From: Clostridia bacterium DTU084
Lineage (GTDB): Bacteria > Bacillota > DTU084
Length of the DNA stretch: 32,537 nucleotides
Direction of reading: 5' to 3'
Assembly (NCBI GenBank): GCA_001512905.1
Contig: LFTB01000133.1
Coordinates: forward strand, 1-32,537
Positions 17,108 to 27,056 of this stretch are shown here, one piece after another. How positions within the stretch are numbered: the first letter of the stretch is position 1; each line of letters begins with the position of its first letter. Both the position numbers and the translations under genes were made by a program. The notes beneath the pieces are model-generated. The model made no database searches, was not told the DNA's origin, and worked only from the letters and a program-made list of their open reading frames with translations.

Positions 17108-18757
17108 CTAATAAGGCTTTACGCCGATGGCGTCGTCATCTAATTGCAGACTTGCATGGGAAATCTCATCCCTGACCAAATAAGCCATTCTACCGATAGT
17201 AACCCGCACACCAGGATGAATGATTTGGCTCGCTCTCACTACCCCATGTTTCTGCTGCTGCAGACCCAATTCCAGTTGGTGTTTTTTCTCCTCCAGCTTC
17301 CGAATCTCCAAAAGCTGCTCTTCCTCTGTTTTCCGCAGTTTGGCATAAAGGCTGGCTTTGTCTTCTCGTTCCAGGTGTCGCGGCAGACGACCTCTGTCTA
17401 AAAGCTCTATTGTCTTGAGGATGTCTGTCTGCTTTTGTGTAGCTTCCTGGAGTTTCCTCTGTATCTCTTTCAGCTCATCCCGGGCTTGCAGCGAGAAACC
17501 AACTTCAAGCTCTGTGCTGGTTCCCAGCTTCGAGCCAATTATGCGGGCGCGGATCTCTTCTCCTGCCGAAGCTTTGCCGCCCACGAGCCAGCCCCTGCCG
17601 CCTTCCACTACGATTTTGGAAACAGCTTCCAGCTGGCAGTGCATGGCAGCCTCGCTGATGGTGATGTTTTGGGCTTTGATATAGGCTTTATCTGCAAAGC
17701 GGGCTGAGAAATTCTCGCCAGCTTCAATTTTGGCCTTGCCCTGGCCCTGCACTCCGCCCAAAAGAATTACATTGCCGCCGGCTTTGACAGTTGCTCCTTC
17801 CACCGTGCCGTAGATCTGCACGTTCCCAGTTGCCTCTACTGTAAAGCCGTCCCGCACCATCCCCTGAACCACAATATCGCCATTAAACTTGATATTGCCT
17901 GTGGAGTAGTCCACATCGCCAGGGACATAGTAGACAGGGAGAACATCAAGCCTGCCCTGAATTACCGATGGCTGGCCTGAAACTTTCGCCCGAGCACTGA
18001 GCCCGTCCATGGAAAGCTCCACGTTTTTCCCGATCTTAAGCTGCAGATCGCGGCCGTCTTTTGCCGGCAGCGTCTTCCCCAGCACTGTGCGGCCGGGTTT
18101 GCCAGCTGTAGCCGGCTCTAAGCTGGCAAGGAGCGCTCCCGCTTCCACGCTGATCAAAAGGTCCAGGTTGCGGTAGTCTACGCTGCCGTTGATCAGCTTC
18201 GTTGGTTTTTTGGCAGGCTCCAAGGGAAAGTGGTAGTTTATTTTTGTATCTTCGCCATCAACAGGCGGAGTTCCTTTAGCTACTGTAAATTTTTCGTAAT
18301 AGCGCTCTTCCTCTATGGCGCTGGCAATCAGATCTTCGTCTATGCCATGGACAACTCCCTTCTCTGCTAAAGCCGCTTTCACATCTTCAAAAGTGACCTT
18401 CTTCCCTCCCTGAGGCGGGAAAAGCTCCATCTGGGCGCTCATCTCATCTTCTGCAACTACGATCTCTACTCTGCCTGGTCTGTCTAGCTCGGGTCTGCGG
18501 GGTGCCACAAGCACAGGGGTGCCTTTTGCTTCCTTGATTGCCTCGCGTACTGCCTCCATGTCTACATCCACTATCCCTTTCTCGTCCAAAGCCCTGCAGG
18601 CCTCAGCAGTGGATGCTGCAAATCCTCCTCCAGAGGGAGGTGTGACCACGAGAAAGATGCCGTCATCTTTAATCTGTACCTTTACTTTACCATCAACTGG
18701 GGCAGGCGGCTTCTCTATCTGCTTTTCTTCTTTTTTTCTGCCAAAAGGCCACCACAT
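17108..18757 (-). CDS. fapA: FapA (DUF342) family protein
   Basis: 549 aa; beta-helical FapA repeats GNIKFNGDIVVQGMVRDGFTVEATGNVQIYGTVEGATVKAGGNVILLGGVQGQGKAKIEAGENF. Confidence 0.88.
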   Translation of the reverse strand: MWWPFGRKKEEKQIEKPPAPVDGKVKVQIKDDGIFLVVTPPSGGGFAASTAEACRALDEKGIVDVDMEAVREAIKEAKGTPVLVAPRRPELDRPGRVEIVVAEDEMSAQMELFPPQGGKKVTFEDVKAALAEKGVVHGIDEDLIASAIEEERYYEKFTVAKGTPPVDGEDTKINYHFPLEPAKKPTKLINGSVDYRNLDLLISVEAGALLASLEPATAGKPGRTVLGKTLPAKDGRDLQLKIGKNVELSMDGLSARAKVSGQPSVIQGRLDVLPVYYVPGDVDYSTGNIKFNGDIVVQGMVRDGFTVEATGNVQIYGTVEGATVKAGGNVILLGGVQGQGKAKIEAGENFSARFADKAYIKAQNITISEAAMHCQLEAVSKIVVEGGRGWLVGGKASAGEEIRARIIGSKLGTSTELEVGFSLQARDELKEIQRKLQEATQKQTDILKTIELLDRGRLPRHLEREDKASLYAKLRKTEEEQLLEIRKLEEKKHQLELGLQQQKHGVVRASQIIHPGVRVTIGRMAYLVRDEISHASLQLDDDAIGVKPY

Positions 18758-18776
18758 CCAGTACCCCTCCCTATTC

Positions 18777-19556
18777 TTATTCGCGAAGTTGAAGAAGATT
18801 CCTGCGCAGCCTCAAGAGGGCTTTGCCGTGAATTTGAGAAACCCTGGGCTCTGATACCTCCAACACTTGACTGATCTCCTTTACAGTCAAGCCGTTGTAG
18901 TAATAAAGGCTGATCACGAATTTTTCTCTCTGAGGAAGGGCAGCGATGGCCTGAGCCAGGTTTTTCAGCTCTTCTTCCTGGAGCAGATTCACCCCTGGCT
19001 GAGGGGTGTCTTCATCAGGCAGCATCTCGGCCAAAGACACTTCTTCTCCCTCTTTACCGATGCCGATTAGCTCATCTAAGGACTGTAAACTCAGCCAGCC
19101 GACTTCAGTCATTAGTTTGTGGTATTGCGGTTCGCTCATATTCAGCTCCTGCTGCAACTCTTCATCAGTTGGCTCTCTGCCTAAAGCTGCTGTAAGCTCT
19201 ACATAAGCCTTCTCGTAGCGTTTCACCTTTTCCCTGGTCCTGCGGGGCACCCAGTCTGCTTTCCTGAGGCCGTCGATGATGGAGCCGCGGATCCGGGGAA
19301 TGGCGTAAGTTTCAAATTTTAAACCCCGTTCAGGCTCAAACTTGCTCACTGCATCCATGAGCCCGATCACGCCGTAGCTGAGCAGATCGTCCCGATCTAC
19401 ATAACTCGGCAGGCCCATTGCCAACCTACCCACCACGTAGTTCACCAGCGGCGCAAAATGGACGATTAATTGTTTTCGGGCAGCGTTATCTCCCTTTCTT
19501 TTATATCGAAACCAAAGGTCTTCTAAATTCAGGTTTTCCTCTGCGGCTTTGCTCAT
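18777..19556 (-). CDS. sigD: RNA polymerase sigma factor FliA/SigD/WhiG
   Basis: 259 aa; DLLSYGVIGLMDAVSKFEPERGLKFETYAIPRIRGSIIDGLRKADWVPRRTREK and region 4 LTVKEISQVLEVSEPRVSQIHGKALLRLRR. Confidence 0.95.
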   Translation of the reverse strand: MSKAAEENLNLEDLWFRYKRKGDNAARKQLIVHFAPLVNYVVGRLAMGLPSYVDRDDLLSYGVIGLMDAVSKFEPERGLKFETYAIPRIRGSIIDGLRKADWVPRRTREKVKRYEKAYVELTAALGREPTDEELQQELNMSEPQYHKLMTEVGWLSLQSLDELIGIGKEGEEVSLAEMLPDEDTPQPGVNLLQEEELKNLAQAIAALPQREKFVISLYYYNGLTVKEISQVLEVSEPRVSQIHGKALLRLRRNLLQLRE

Positions 19557-20044
19557 AATTCCTTCACCCCACTGTCCACGGTTCGCACGCTGAGAACGCC
19601 ACTGTTGGGATCGAAAGTGATCGTCCTGCCCCTTCTCCCCTTTGTATCCTGAGCCAAAATGGGGATTGCGAGCTCGTTTAGGATCCTCACTACTGCTTCC
19701 ACGTTCCTGTCGCCAATGCTGCCCACGCTGTTGTTTTCCAAGAAATTAAACATTTGGGCACCACCGACGATTTTTGCAGTTAACCTGCTTTTTACAGCGC
19801 CAGCTTTTTCCATTTCGGCGATGAGAGCTGGAATGGCTGTATCAGCAAATTTGCCTGGTTTGGAGCTGGGAAGCCCTTGTCGGGAATCTGGCAGCATGAT
19901 ATGGGCAAGTCCTGCCACTTTTGCCACAGGATCGTACAGCGCCACCCCTACACAAGAGCCCAAGCCTGTAGTGATCAGTTGTGATGGTGCTTTTGCAACC
20001 TTGAAATCTGCCATGGAAACCCGAATTGGCGCTGATAAATTCAT
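19553..20044 (-). CDS. cheD: Chemoreceptor glutamine deamidase CheD
   Basis: 163 aa; LGSCVGVALYDPVAKVAGLAHIMLP (catalytic Cys/His) and KIVGGAQMF. Confidence 0.94.
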   Translation of the reverse strand: MNLSAPIRVSMADFKVAKAPSQLITTGLGSCVGVALYDPVAKVAGLAHIMLPDSRQGLPSSKPGKFADTAIPALIAEMEKAGAVKSRLTAKIVGGAQMFNFLENNSVGSIGDRNVEAVVRILNELAIPILAQDTKGRRGRTITFDPNSGVLSVRTVDSGVKEL

Positions 20045-20670
20045 GCTCCCCTCCCCACCCCCAGCGCCTTCAGCAATACCTCAAGCTGCCGGGCTTCAGG
20101 CAAGATCAGAATATGGCCCTGCGCTCCGCCCACACTCTCCACAATATCCGTGGTGATGAGCAGCGCGTGATCGTAGTTCTGTCCTGTCTGCACCAATATT
20201 TCCTCTAAAATGGCGCCTGCCATATCTATGGCCAAAAGTGGAATCATCGGCCTGATATAGAGGCCGGAAAACTCCGAGAGGGCAGTGAGAAAATTGGCCA
20301 GCATCATGTTGCCGAGCTCCTCCAAGGCAGAGCATTCCAGCTCATCCAGCTCCAGGAGGGGGCTTATTGGCTTGTTGAGCATCCGCTCAAGGAGGCTCGC
20401 TGCAGCCTCTTCATCAAACATCAGAAGCAGACTCCCTTTCAGCTGGCCGCAAAAGCGGAGACAAAGGGCAGCCACCAGCTGCTCCTTTCCACCTGCAAGC
20501 TCTAAGGCATCCCACACTTCTCGGATCTGGGCTTGGGGCACTGTCATTTCAACCCGGGTTGCTAAAACCTGAGAGAGGACTGTTGCTGCGCGGCCGACGC
20601 CGATGTTCCCAGCCTCACGCAGCGCCTCCATTTCCATCTTGCTGAACTGCGGCCCCTGTAGCCTGTTCAT
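20041..20670 (-). CDS. cheC: CheY-P phosphatase CheC
   Basis: Two CheC motifs: MEALREAGNIGVGRAATVLSQ and CSALEELGNMMLANFLTALSEF; ATG 20670 just after the cheW stop. Confidence 0.92.
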   Translation of the reverse strand: MNRLQGPQFSKMEMEALREAGNIGVGRAATVLSQVLATRVEMTVPQAQIREVWDALELAGGKEQLVAALCLRFCGQLKGSLLLMFDEEAAASLLERMLNKPISPLLELDELECSALEELGNMMLANFLTALSEFSGLYIRPMIPLLAIDMAGAILEEILVQTGQNYDHALLITTDIVESVGGAQGHILILPEARQLEVLLKALGVGRGA

Positions 20671-20671
20671 T

Positions 20672-21151
20672 TTAAACCTCCATTTCTGCCAAAGCCTTAA
20701 CCTCTTCGGGGCTAAGGGCACGCTCCAGGTTCAAGATCACAATCAACCTGTCCTCCAGCTTTCCTATCCCCCGCAGGTACTCTGCCTCAACCCCGCCTGC
20801 CAAAGGCGGCGGAGGCTGGATTTGGCTTGCAGGGATGGAAAGGGGCTGGGTGACCTCGTCCACGATCATCCCCACGAGATTGCCCTCCACCTCCACAACC
20901 ACAATCCTTGCATCTTCTCCTAACTCCCCTACCTCCAGGCCAAACCGCTTCCGCAGGTCCACAACAGGAATGATTTCTCCCCTGAGGTTGATTACCCCCT
21001 CCACAAAAGCAGGGGTTTTAGGTACTCGGGTAATGGGAGAGAGCAAAATGATCTCCTGCACCTGGAGGATCTGGACACCAAACTCCTCTTTCCCCAGCCG
21101 AAAGACCACTAGCTGTTCCATCTCTTCCTGCTTCAGCTCTTTGCGCTTCAA
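20672..21151 (-). CDS. cheW: Chemotaxis coupling protein CheW
   Basis: 159 aa; QLVVFRLGKEEFGVQILQVQEIILLSPITRVPKTPAFVEGVINLRGEIIPVVDLRKRFGL. Confidence 0.95.
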   Translation of the reverse strand: MKRKELKQEEMEQLVVFRLGKEEFGVQILQVQEIILLSPITRVPKTPAFVEGVINLRGEIIPVVDLRKRFGLEVGELGEDARIVVVEVEGNLVGMIVDEVTQPLSIPASQIQPPPPLAGGVEAEYLRGIGKLEDRLIVILNLERALSPEEVKALAEMEV

Positions 21152-21172
21152 TTAATTTCCTCCTCTCTTCCC

Positions 21173-23056
21173 TCACACCAAATTGCGTCCATCCAAAATC
21201 AGCACCACCTGGCCGTCGCCTAAAATTGTGGCGCCGCCAAGATAAGGATACTGCGGCAGATAGCCGCCGATTGCCTTTACCACTATGTTCTGCTGACCTA
21301 AAAATTCGTCCACGCAGCAGCCGATGAGCCTTTGGCCGCAGTCTATAACCACAACCTTGTGGACCTTGCTGCACTTTTTGTCTGGCACCTCCAAAAGTTC
21401 AGCCAAATCGTACAGCCCCACCACCTGCTCATCGTAGAAGAAACAATCCTGTCCCCGGACATCCTGAAGATCCTCTGGAGCCAAGCGCACAAGCTCCACA
21501 ATCTGGCTGAGGGGAATGGCGTAGGTTTCAGAGCCCACACCCACCAAAAGCGCCTTGACAATCGCCAAAGTAAGGGGCAGGCGGATAGTGATTTTGGTTC
21601 CTTCACCAGGCGTGCTTACTGCACTGACCACCCCTCCCAGATCTTCAATGGTGCTGCGCACCACATCCATGCCAACGCCTCTGCCGCTCACATCAGTGAC
21701 TTCTTCGTTGGTGCTGAGGCCCGGCAGGAAGATCAGGTTCATGATTTCATGGTCGCTGAGCTTTTCAAGCTGGCTCTCAGTGACAAGGCCGCGCTCGAGG
21801 GCAGTCCTGCGCACAGACTCCACATCAATGCCTGCGCCGTCGTCCTCTACGCTGATCAGGACAGCTTCTCCTTCTTGGGAAGCCTGGAGGATGACCCTGC
21901 CCGTTTCTTCTTTTCCTTTTGCCTTTCTCAGCTCAGGCCTTTCGATGCCGTGGTCTATGGCATTGCGCACCAGGTGCAGGAGGGGTTCTGTTATTCCTTC
22001 CGCCACTGTGCGGTCCACTTCCGTTTCGCTGCCTAAGACCACCAGCTCCACTTTCTTGTTCAGCTCCCTTGCCAGATCCCGCACCAGGCGCGGGAAACGG
22101 CCGAACACAGACGTCAAGGGAACCATCCGCGCCTTCATCACTGCTGCCTGCAGATCCATGATCAGCCTTTGATTATCCGCTGCCACCTGTTTGAGGGCGT
22201 CGTTTTCTTCGCTTCCCGCCAGCTGGTCCAGCTGAGCCTGGACGATCACAAGCTCTCCTGCAAGGTTTAAGAGCTGGTCCAATTTGGCAGCTTCAACTCT
22301 GATGCTGGTGGTTCTCTTCCCGTTGCCGTTGCCCTGCTTCGGCGCATCGTACTGCTCGAGGCGATAGGCTGCCACCTCTGTTAAAACCTTTTCTGTCAGC
22401 CGCCTCTCCAGCTCTCCCCAGGAGAGGGATGAAGAGAAAATTACCACAAGACTTCCGTCGTAGCTCTCTGACTCCAGAGCTGACCCTGCAGGATGGCTTT
22501 TGAGGACTTTCCCCAATTCCTCAATTCCTTTCAGGATCAAGAGGGATCTTGCGCCCTTCAAGGGGCAGTCCTCAGCCAGCTGCAAGCTCAGCTTCCACAG
22601 GGCGCCTGCGGCCTGCTTCCGTTCTCTGTCTGTCAGCTCCAACTTTACAGAGGGAAGATGTGCTGCCTCTGGTGCTTCCTCCCCCCTGTCCCCTAAAAAG
22701 GCTTCAGCCTGCCTGAGCAGATCCTGGTAGTTGGCGCAGACCTCTCCTCCTTCTGTTTCCTCTGCGATGAGCTTGCGGATGCCGTCTGCCCCCTGCAGGA
22801 GGAAATCAACCAGATCCGAACTGACTGCCAGCTTCCCTTCCCGCACCAGGCCCAGAATGTCCTCCAGCCTGTGGCTCAAGAGGGCCACCCGCTCAAAGCC
22901 CATGCTGGCAGAAGAGCCTTTGAGGGTGTGGAAGATCCGGAAGAGCTCGTCCACCCCGTCGCCTGAAGCTTCGAATTCCACGAGTCTGCTGTCCAGTTTC
23001 TCCAAAAGCTCGCTGCTTTCATCCAAATAGGCTTCCAAATACTGTTGGTTTTTCAT
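21173..23056 (-). CDS. cheA: Chemotaxis histidine kinase CheA
   Basis: 627 aa; Hpt FRIFHTLKGSSASMGF, H-box LLHLVRNAIDHGIE, GAGID / GRGVGMDVV, C-terminal CheW-like domain. Confidence 0.96.
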   Translation of the reverse strand: MKNQQYLEAYLDESSELLEKLDSRLVEFEASGDGVDELFRIFHTLKGSSASMGFERVALLSHRLEDILGLVREGKLAVSSDLVDFLLQGADGIRKLIAEETEGGEVCANYQDLLRQAEAFLGDRGEEAPEAAHLPSVKLELTDRERKQAAGALWKLSLQLAEDCPLKGARSLLILKGIEELGKVLKSHPAGSALESESYDGSLVVIFSSSLSWGELERRLTEKVLTEVAAYRLEQYDAPKQGNGNGKRTTSIRVEAAKLDQLLNLAGELVIVQAQLDQLAGSEENDALKQVAADNQRLIMDLQAAVMKARMVPLTSVFGRFPRLVRDLARELNKKVELVVLGSETEVDRTVAEGITEPLLHLVRNAIDHGIERPELRKAKGKEETGRVILQASQEGEAVLISVEDDGAGIDVESVRRTALERGLVTESQLEKLSDHEIMNLIFLPGLSTNEEVTDVSGRGVGMDVVRSTIEDLGGVVSAVSTPGEGTKITIRLPLTLAIVKALLVGVGSETYAIPLSQIVELVRLAPEDLQDVRGQDCFFYDEQVVGLYDLAELLEVPDKKCSKVHKVVVIDCGQRLIGCCVDEFLGQQNIVVKAIGGYLPQYPYLGGATILGDGQVVLILDGRNLV

Positions 23057-23929
23057 TTATTTCCCTCCCAGTCCAAAGTTCAGGCCCAGGAATTTTCTCC
23101 ACAAGCTCCGAAGGCCCCCTTGCTGGCGCTTTTCAGTTCCTCTCAACTGCTCTTCTACAGTTTCTGCCAGTTTCCCTAAAGCTTGAACCGCAAGACAGCG
23201 GGGAGCGTTTTTCACCACAGGCTCTCCTTTTCTGGCGGCGCGCACCAAGGCATCGTCATAAGGGATCTGGCCGAGGAGGTGCACCTTCTGGGCCAAAAAG
23301 TGATCTGCTGCCAGCTGAAGGCGCTGGGCAACTTCTCTGCCCTCGTGAAAAGAACGGGTTTGGTTCACCACCAGTCCCACTGATGCCTTGAGGTCGTTTT
23401 GGGCCAAGTATTTCAACAGGCCGTAGCCGTCGGTAAGGGAGGCTGGGTCTGGTGTGGTGACCAAAAGCAGCCAATCTGCAGCAGCTGCAAAAGTGTGCAC
23501 TGCAACGCCTAAGCCCGCTCCGCAATCTACCAGAAACAAATCGTAGTCCCGCACCAGGGCCACAAGCTCTTCCGCGAGGTTCTCCACCTGCTCAAAGGAC
23601 AGGTGGGCCAGGTTCACATCCCTGCCTCCTGCGAGGATTCCAAGTCCATAAGGCCCTGTGAGCAGAACCTCCCGCAGGGGCACGTCGCCGGAAAGGGCCT
23701 CTCCCACTGTGTGCTTTGGGTTGAGGCCTAAGACCAGATCCAAATTGGGCAGGCCCAGGTCTGCATCAAAAAGGCACACTCTCAAGCCACGGGAAGCCAG
23801 AAGCAAACCTAAATTGGCACTGACCGTCGTCTTTCCTACCCCACCTTTGCCGCTGGCCACAGTGAGAATTTTGGGGGAACTGCTTCTTCCCCTTACGAGC
23901 CTCCTCAGTCCCTCTGCTTGATCAATCAT
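23057..23929 (-). CDS. flhG: MinD/ParA-like flagellar number regulator FlhG (YlxH)
   Basis: 290 aa; ILTVASGKGGVGKTTVSANLGLLLASRGLRVCLFDADLGLPNLDLVLG; downstream of flhF. Confidence 0.93.
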   Translation of the reverse strand: MIDQAEGLRRLVRGRSSSPKILTVASGKGGVGKTTVSANLGLLLASRGLRVCLFDADLGLPNLDLVLGLNPKHTVGEALSGDVPLREVLLTGPYGLGILAGGRDVNLAHLSFEQVENLAEELVALVRDYDLFLVDCGAGLGVAVHTFAAAADWLLLVTTPDPASLTDGYGLLKYLAQNDLKASVGLVVNQTRSFHEGREVAQRLQLAADHFLAQKVHLLGQIPYDDALVRAARKGEPVVKNAPRCLAVQALGKLAETVEEQLRGTEKRQQGGLRSLWRKFLGLNFGLGGK

Positions 23930-25014
23930 CTCCTAACCCCTCTGAGACACAAATTGACCAGCTCATCCCGATCCGGCAGCTGAAGATCGTCTGGCACTGC
24001 CTGGCCGCAGGTGAGGCAGGATATGGAAAGCTCCCTTTCCAACAGCACGCTGGCCACAGGGCCGAAGCTGGCAACCTCGTCAGTCTTGCTGACGATCAAG
24101 CTGTCTATCCCCAGCTGCCCGAAGCTTGCGAGCACTTGCCTTGCACCTTGGCTGTTCAAGGTGCCGCTGAGGACAAGGGCCACGTGATCCGGCTCTGCTG
24201 CCTGCAGATATGATTTCAGCTCCCCAAGCTGCATATGGTTCTGCTGGCTGCGGCCGGCAGTATCCAGAAAGATCACCTCGCAGCTCTCCCGGAGCCTCCT
24301 GAGAGCCTCTTTCAGTTCAGTGGTTGAGAGGGCCACTTCCAGAGGCACATCCAAGATCTCAGCATAGGTGCGCAGCTGCTCTACAGCACCGATCCGGTAT
24401 GTGTCCACTGTGGCAAGACCCACTTTATAGCCGTGTTTGAGGCTGTAGAGGGCAGCCAGTTTCGCGATGGTGGTGGTTTTGCCAACGCCTGTGGGGCCAA
24501 TTAAAGCCAGGACTACAGGCTCTTCTTCTGGAAAGGGCAGGGAAGCGCTCTTCAGCCCCTTGGCAAGCTCTTTTTCCAGCGCCTGCCAGATAAGCTCCAA
24601 AGTTTCCTGTTCTCCGCAAGCGGTAAGGAGTTTCTCTGCAAGAGCAGCTTCGTACCCGGCTGCAATAAGCGCCTCATAAACTTCTAGCCGATGGCCTGTG
24701 AAAGGCGCCTGGGGGAGCTGTGTTTTCAGCTCCTCAACCAGCTTTCCCAGTTTCTGGTATTCTTCCTCCAAGGCAGCCAAAGGCTCTGGATTTGCCTGCT
24801 TTTCCGGCACCTTCGGCTTGGCCTTTGGCTTTGGCGGCGGAGATTGCCGCTCCTTTGCCGCAATCACCTCGTACTGTGGGGGGCGCAGCCATCCCAACAG
24901 CCCCTGCCCCCGAACCTGTCTGCTGTGGAGGATCACTGCCTCCTCGCCCAAGTCCTCTTTCACCTGGGCCAGGGCTTGGGCCAGGCTCGGGGCCAAGAAT
25001 TTTTTAACCTGCAT
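23926..25014 (-). CDS. flhF: SRP-like flagellar GTPase FlhF
   Basis: 362 aa; ALIGPTGVGKTTTIAKLAA, ATVDTYRIGAVEQLRTYAEIL, FLDTAGRS. Confidence 0.95.
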   Translation of the reverse strand: MQVKKFLAPSLAQALAQVKEDLGEEAVILHSRQVRGQGLLGWLRPPQYEVIAAKERQSPPPKPKAKPKVPEKQANPEPLAALEEEYQKLGKLVEELKTQLPQAPFTGHRLEVYEALIAAGYEAALAEKLLTACGEQETLELIWQALEKELAKGLKSASLPFPEEEPVVLALIGPTGVGKTTTIAKLAALYSLKHGYKVGLATVDTYRIGAVEQLRTYAEILDVPLEVALSTTELKEALRRLRESCEVIFLDTAGRSQQNHMQLGELKSYLQAAEPDHVALVLSGTLNSQGARQVLASFGQLGIDSLIVSKTDEVASFGPVASVLLERELSISCLTCGQAVPDDLQLPDRDELVNLCLRGVRR

Positions 25015-27043
25015 TTGCTGTCACCATCCCCACTGAAAACACATTGGCATCTTCTGTCAGTTCGCTGTATGAAAGCACAGGCAGCCTCCCTGTTACCCTC
25101 CGGACAAGCCGGGCAAGGTGCGGCCTGATTTGATCGGAGGTAAGCAGCACCACTTCCCCAGCAGGCAGGTTCCTGTTCAGTTCCTCCTCGAGACTTCGGT
25201 AGAAGGAGTTGAGGAACTCAGGTTCCAATGCCAGCTCGCCGTTTGCTGCAGCCTCCAGCTGGCTCTGGGTGTTGGGCTCCACAACCAGAGCCCTGATATT
25301 GCCTGCCTGATCCTGAAACTGGGCGGTGATTTGGGGTGCCAGCCTCTGGCGCACTTTGGCTGTGAGGTAGTCAGGATCCCGGTTTTCTCTGGCCTCATCT
25401 GCCAAAGCTTCCAGGATGGTCACCAGGTTCCGGATGGAAATCCCCTCCCGCAGGAGGTTAGCGAGCACCTTCTGGATTTCCCCTACTGTCAACAGATTGG
25501 GAACCAGCTCCTCAACCACAACAGGGTAGTTTTCCTGTACCTTATCAAGCATTGCCTGTACTTCCTGCCTGCCTAAAAGCTCCCAGGCTCTGCTTTTGAG
25601 GAGCTCAGTGAGATGCGTGGCCACCACCGACGGCGGGTCCACCACTGTGTAGCCTGCAAGCTCAGCCTGCTCCCTGTGCTCTTCGTCCACCCACAGGGCC
25701 GGCAGGCCAAAGGCAGGTTCTCTGGTTTCTTTCCCAGGCACTTTCTCTGTGACGCTTCCGGCATCCATGGCGAGATACCGGTTCGGCTCCAGCTCCCCTT
25801 CCCCTCGCTTTACGCCTTTGATCTTCACCTGGTAGCTGTTTGGCGCAAGCTGCATGTTGTCCCTGATCCTGATGGCAGGAATCACAGCTCCGAGCTCTAA
25901 GGCGCACTGCCTGCGCAAGAGGGTGATCCGATCCAGGAGATCTCCCCCCTGTTCCGGGTCAACCAGGGGAATGAGGCCGTAGCCGATCTCAAGCTCCACA
26001 GGGTCCACCTGAAGGAGATTCAAGACGTTTTCCGGCTTGCGGGTGGCAGCAAGTTCCGCTTCCTGCTTTGAAGCCTGGTCCTTTGCCATCTCAAGGGCTT
26101 CTGCCCGGTTCATGTTGTAAGCTAGAATGCCGAAAACCGCAGCGATGACAAAAAACGGCAGAAAGGGCAGGCCAGGCATGAGGGCCAATATGCCCGAGAT
26201 TACAGCTGCCATTGCCAAAACTTTTGGCCTGGCCATTTGGCCTGTGAGCTCTCTGCCCATCTCAAGCTCTGCGGCGGCTCTGGTGACGATAATACCTGTG
26301 CTGGTGGAGACCAAAAGGGCAGGGATCTGGCTCACCAGCCCATCTCCCACTGTAAGGAGGGCGTAGTGGCTCATCGCTTCGGTTGCAGTCATGCCCCGCT
26401 GCATCATGCCGATGATGAAGCCTGCGATAATATCGATGAGGACGATAATGATGCCTGCGATGGCATCTCCCTTGACAAACTTGCTGGCACCGTCCATGGC
26501 GCCGTAGAAATCCGCTTCCCGCTCGATGGCCCGTCTCCTGGCCCTGGCCTCCTTTTCGTCGATGAGGCCGGAGTTGAGGTCTGCATCGATGCTCATCTGC
26601 TTTCCAGGCATGGCGTCCAATGTGAAGCGAGCTGCCACTTCCGCCACCCGCTCTGCGCCCTTTGTGATCACCAGAAACTGGATCACCACTAGAATCAGGA
26701 AGATCACGCAGCCAACTACGAAATTGCCTCCCACCACAAAATTGCCAAAAGCGTTGATGAGCTTGCCTGCGTAGCCTGTAAGGAGAATGAGCCTGGTGGA
26801 AGAAACGTTCAAGGCCAGGCGGAAAAGGGTGGCCAAAAGGAGCAGGGAAGGAAAAACAGACAGCTCCAGAGGGCTGGAAACTTCCATGGTCAGGAGCAGG
26901 ATAAAAAGTGAAAGGCTGATATTGATTGCCAGGAGCAGATCCAAAAGGGCAGGCGGCAGGGGCAGCACCATCATCAGGAGCACCACCACCACCAATCCGG
27001 CTAACAAAGGTTGGCTGAATCTGGCTGCTTTCTCGTTAACCAA
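25004..27043 (-). CDS. flhA: Flagellar export protein FlhA
   Basis: 679 aa; FHIPEP family, RFTLDAMPGKQMSIDADLNSGLIDEKEARARR. Confidence 0.97.
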   Translation of the reverse strand: MVNEKAARFSQPLLAGLVVVVLLMMVLPLPPALLDLLLAINISLSLFILLLTMEVSSPLELSVFPSLLLLATLFRLALNVSSTRLILLTGYAGKLINAFGNFVVGGNFVVGCVIFLILVVIQFLVITKGAERVAEVAARFTLDAMPGKQMSIDADLNSGLIDEKEARARRRAIEREADFYGAMDGASKFVKGDAIAGIIIVLIDIIAGFIIGMMQRGMTATEAMSHYALLTVGDGLVSQIPALLVSTSTGIIVTRAAAELEMGRELTGQMARPKVLAMAAVISGILALMPGLPFLPFFVIAAVFGILAYNMNRAEALEMAKDQASKQEAELAATRKPENVLNLLQVDPVELEIGYGLIPLVDPEQGGDLLDRITLLRRQCALELGAVIPAIRIRDNMQLAPNSYQVKIKGVKRGEGELEPNRYLAMDAGSVTEKVPGKETREPAFGLPALWVDEEHREQAELAGYTVVDPPSVVATHLTELLKSRAWELLGRQEVQAMLDKVQENYPVVVEELVPNLLTVGEIQKVLANLLREGISIRNLVTILEALADEARENRDPDYLTAKVRQRLAPQITAQFQDQAGNIRALVVEPNTQSQLEAAANGELALEPEFLNSFYRSLEEELNRNLPAGEVVLLTSDQIRPHLARLVRRVTGRLPVLSYSELTEDANVFSVGMVTANAG

Positions 27044-27056
27044 GCAAGTTTCCTCC

